Shown here: positions 57,981 to 60,000 of the stretch, piece after piece
Numbering within the stretch: the first letter of the stretch is position 1
Layout of the letters: the number at the start of each line of letters is the position of its first letter
Assembly: GCA_905221605.1 (NCBI GenBank)
Contig: CAJNDS010002190.1
Span: 1,653,788-1,713,787, forward strand
DNA length: 60,000 nt
Direction of reading: 5' to 3'
DNA from: Symbiodinium natans
Lineage: Eukaryota > Sar > Dinophyceae > Suessiales > Symbiodiniaceae
Notes under the pieces: generated by a model
Told to the model about the DNA's origin: nothing
The model's database searches: none
What the model saw: only the letters and a program-made list of their open reading frames with translations
Translations under genes and position numbers: made by a program

Positions 57981-59168
57981 GCGCGGGATCCTGGCCAGAA
58001 GGGGCTCCGGGTCGGGGTTTAGGGTTTAGGGTTTAGGGTTTAGGGTTTAGGGTTTAGGGCTTAGGGGTTTGGGGGTTGAGGGCTTGGGGTTTAGGGTTTA
58101 GGGCTTGGGGTTTGGAGTTTAGGGTGTGGGGTTTAGGGTTTGGAGGGTTTAGGGTATAGGGGTTTGGGGTTTAGGGTTTAGGGTTTGGGGCTTGGGGCTT
58201 GGGGCTTGGGGTTTGGGGTTTAGTTAGGGTTGATGGTCTGGTTTTCGAGCCAAAAGTTGACGCTTCATTAGTTTTCAGGGTGTGGCTTTTGATGCAGGGT
58301 TGCTGGGTTTATCCTAATCACGCTGGAAGTATCCCCTCAGAGCCTTGGGGTATTATTCTGGGTGGAGGATTGCGGGCTATTCTGAGGGGCTCCTAGCATT
58401 TGGGGGTCTATATATTCCGGTCCCCTAATTGCGTAAATCCCCGAATAGGATTGGGTCTACCCTCCCCCCCCCATCCTTCACCCCCAAGCCCCCCTCGTCC
58501 CGCAGCTGCTGGACCAGGGAGGGTTCAGGGTTTAGGGTTTAGGGTTCAGGGTTCGGGGTTTAGGGTTTAGGGTTGAGGGTTGAGGGTTTGAAGTCATAGC
58601 TTGGCGGCTCTGGAAGATGAAAATGCCACACCGTCTTTGTTTACGGTTCATACGGGATGCAAAAACGAAGCTTAGGGTTTCGGGTTTAGAGTTTAGGGTT
58701 TAGGGGTTTAGGATTTATAGGGCTTGAGGGTTTTCAGGTTGTGCGGTTCGGGCTTTAAGGTTTTGTGGCTTGGAATGGGTGGATGCGGGAAACTAGCCCC
58801 CAGAAAAGAAGGGGCAACAAAGCGTTCCACGGGCAGGTGCTTGACCATGTCGATCATCTCGCTGAGGAAAACGGACGAGTGAACGTGGCCGTTTTCTGGA
58901 ATTGGGGCAAGTATCGAAGCGTGGCGTTCGTGGAGCTGCTGGGCGAGCGTCTGGACGATGCCAGGTTATCTGTGCAAATTACACACATGGAGAGATACTG
59001 CTGGGATCGTGACCAAGCGTTATTATAGTTTCACTGGTTCCATGGGGGATTCAGGGGTTTAGGGGTTTCGGGTTTATAAGGGTTTAGGGTTTAAGGTTTA
59101 GGGTTTAGGGTTTAGCGTTGACCCTGGAGTCCCCCCCCTCCCCTTTCGGCCTCAACACTGAGCTGCAG
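57981..59168 (+). other. Intron of gene D (1,188 bp) containing a separate RapZ-like ORF
   Basis: GC-AG intron holding TTTAGGG-type tracts (58015-58215, 58528-58590), a family E-like piece (58398-58455) and the ORF 58783-59028. Confidence 0.6.
58783..59028 (+). CDS. RapZ C-terminal-like protein, nested in intron of gene D
   Basis: From ATG 58783: METHionine start then RETSPQKRRGNKAFHGQVLD, HVDHLAEENGRVNVAVFWNW, GKYRSVAFVELLGERLDDAR, LSVQITHMERYCWDRDQALL-stop (about 81 residues). A strand VNVAVF followed by G-K-Y-R-S-V-A and a helix, then VQITHMER, mirrors the G-[KR]-H-R-S-V signature and downstream H-R/M strand of the RapZ/YvcJ C-terminal domain, with Tyr replacing the usual His. The N-terminal P-loop part is absent. 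It could be a small free-standing gene, an exon (there is a CCAG|GT at 58962) or a relic. Identity from motif only. Confidence 0.5.
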   Translation: MRETSPQKRRGNKAFHGQVLDHVDHLAEENGRVNVAVFWNWGKYRSVAFVELLGERLDDARLSVQITHMERYCWDRDQALL

Positions 59169-59239
59169 GTTGATGGGGACCACAGCACCGCAGGCACCCT
59201 CGCAGACTTGGAGAACTTCCGCAAGCTCGCATCTTGTAG
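59169..59239 (+). CDS. Methyltransferase-like protein (gene D), exon f
   Basis: After CTGCAG|G reads VDGDHSTAGTLADLENFRKL then ASC(R). VDGDHSxxGxLADLxN is characteristic of the Methyltransf_24-type class I fold. The 3' boundary (TGTAG|GA, a GA donor) is a guess; the C-terminus lies beyond or is unrecognised. Confidence 0.7.
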
Positions 59240-59484
59240 GACCTTCTGGGAGGGGCATATCTTAGGGTTGAGGGGTTTAGGGTCTAGGGTTTGGGGTTTA
59301 GGGTTTAGGGTTTAGGGTTTAGGGTCTATAGGGTGCAGGGGTTTATGGCGGGGTAGGGATTTAGGGGTTCGGGGCTTCTGGGTTTTTAGGGGTTCGGGGC
59401 TTACCTTCCAGGAATCCGTCCATGCATGAATGTTACGCAAGCTCGAGGACGGTAGCACCTAGCAACCGATGTGCTGGGACAAAG

Positions 59485-59583
59485 TTTAGGAATTAGGGTT
59501 TAGGGTTTAGGGTTTAGGGTTTAGGGTTTAGGGTTTAGGGTTTAGGGTTTAGGGTTTAGGGTTTAGGGTTTAGGGTTTAGGGC
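59485..59583 (+). repeat. Telomere-type tract, about 14 units
   Basis: Perfect TTTAGGG units. Confidence 0.95.
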
Positions 59584-60000
59584 GATAGTCTTGTGGCCAA
59601 GAAGCGCGCTTTGAGAGTGCGGTCCAGCAAGACAGGACCAATGCTGCCCGCAGTCCTAATCCCAGAGGCTTCAAAACCCGTTAACTAAGGAATATACCTT
59701 AAATCATATTAGGGGTTCCTATATCTTTTACCGGGTATGGTTTTGGAGTCTCTGGGATAAAGCAGACGCGCCCACTTTGCCAGATACTCTGGCATTTTCG
59801 AGTTGTTGTTCTGCCGAGTCTTCGGTGGACCCGGGCATTGAGAAAGCCCTAGACCCGAAAACCCTGAAGCCCTAAACCCAAATCCCTGCAACCCTAGAAC
59901 CCTAAACCCCTAAAAACCCTAAGCCTCTCTAAACCCCTCAAACCCTAAACCCCTACAACCCTAAAAACTCTAAACGCCTAAACCTCTACACCCCTAAAAC
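59584..60000. other. Right window edge, no gene assigned
   Basis: Unique block 59584-59840 with no recognised protein (a possible family E piece at 59690-59740, TATATTAGGGGTTCC-like), then degenerate CCCTAAA units to the end. Confidence 0.4.

Larger units (their letters stand above)
1..60000. repeat. Window-wide interspersed telomere-type repeats (TTTAGGG)n
   Basis: Tracts of TTTAGGG (or CCCTAAA) from 2 to about 23 units occur throughout, in both orientations, together with degenerate units (TTCAGGG, TTTCGGG, TTTGGGG) and variant-length units. TTTAGGG is the telomere unit of plants, many algae and dinoflagellates. Because unique exons and mobile elements separate the tracts, this is an internal chromosome region rich in interstitial telomeric sequence, not a chromosome end. 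Where exons can be assigned, the tracts lie in introns. The larger tracts are listed separately. Confidence 0.95.

Overview
The window looks like nuclear DNA of a dinoflagellate, most likely a Suessiales/Symbiodiniaceae-type genome (inference). Three things point there. (1) Plant/alga-type telomere repeats (TTTAGGG)n and variants occur in both orientations roughly every few hundred bases over the whole 60 kb. (2) Coding sequence comes as very short GC-rich exons (28-120 nt) that join in frame only with splice donors GC, GT and GA and acceptors of the form AG|G, the known unusual splice code of dinoflagellates. (3) The readable proteins are typical of these algae: ubiquitin-like/ankyrin proteins, a Cys-rich multi-pass membrane protein, and a retroelement-like ORF with a PPC motif. 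No rRNA, tRNA, CRISPR or bacterial-type operon was seen. Nearly all long open frames that run through telomere repeats or minisatellites are artefacts.

Layout, all on the + strand unless stated. 1.5-22.2 kb: scattered exons of what is probably one large gene for a Cys-rich (ephrin-receptor-like/GCC2-GCC3-like) multi-pass membrane protein; the 3' part from 11.6 to 21.3 kb can be read almost exon by exon. A degenerate retroelement-like ORF sits at 7.7-8.0 kb. 26.7-28.2 kb: a ubiquitin-like plus ankyrin-repeat gene. 28.6-34.5 kb and 44-51 kb: isolated candidate exons of unknown genes. 38.6-40.7 kb: a second ubiquitin-like plus ankyrin gene whose five exons give an uninterrupted 307-residue protein. 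51.2-51.8 kb: a 42-bp minisatellite. 53.0-53.2 kb: ankyrin repeats on the - strand. 53.75-59.24 kb: six mini-exons of a SAM-dependent methyltransferase-like protein, with a RapZ C-terminal-like ORF lying inside its last visible intron.

Between the exons are telomere-repeat tracts mixed with at least eleven families (called A-K here) of about 80-200 bp inverted-repeat, MITE-like elements, plus minisatellites, (GA)n, (AT)n and (ATGT)n microsatellites and long G or C runs.

The main observation is that 17 of the 18 introns I could define contain telomere repeats. Several telomere tracts are bracketed by direct duplications of the target (11-33 bp). In at least two cases the duplicated target is exon sequence containing AGGC, so the duplication itself supplies both splice sites (AG|GC...AG|GC) and the insertion is removed without changing the protein. 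This looks like intron creation (introner behaviour) by insertions carrying telomeric DNA. All exon joins were worked out by eye from reading frame and family resemblance; no alignment or transcript data were available.
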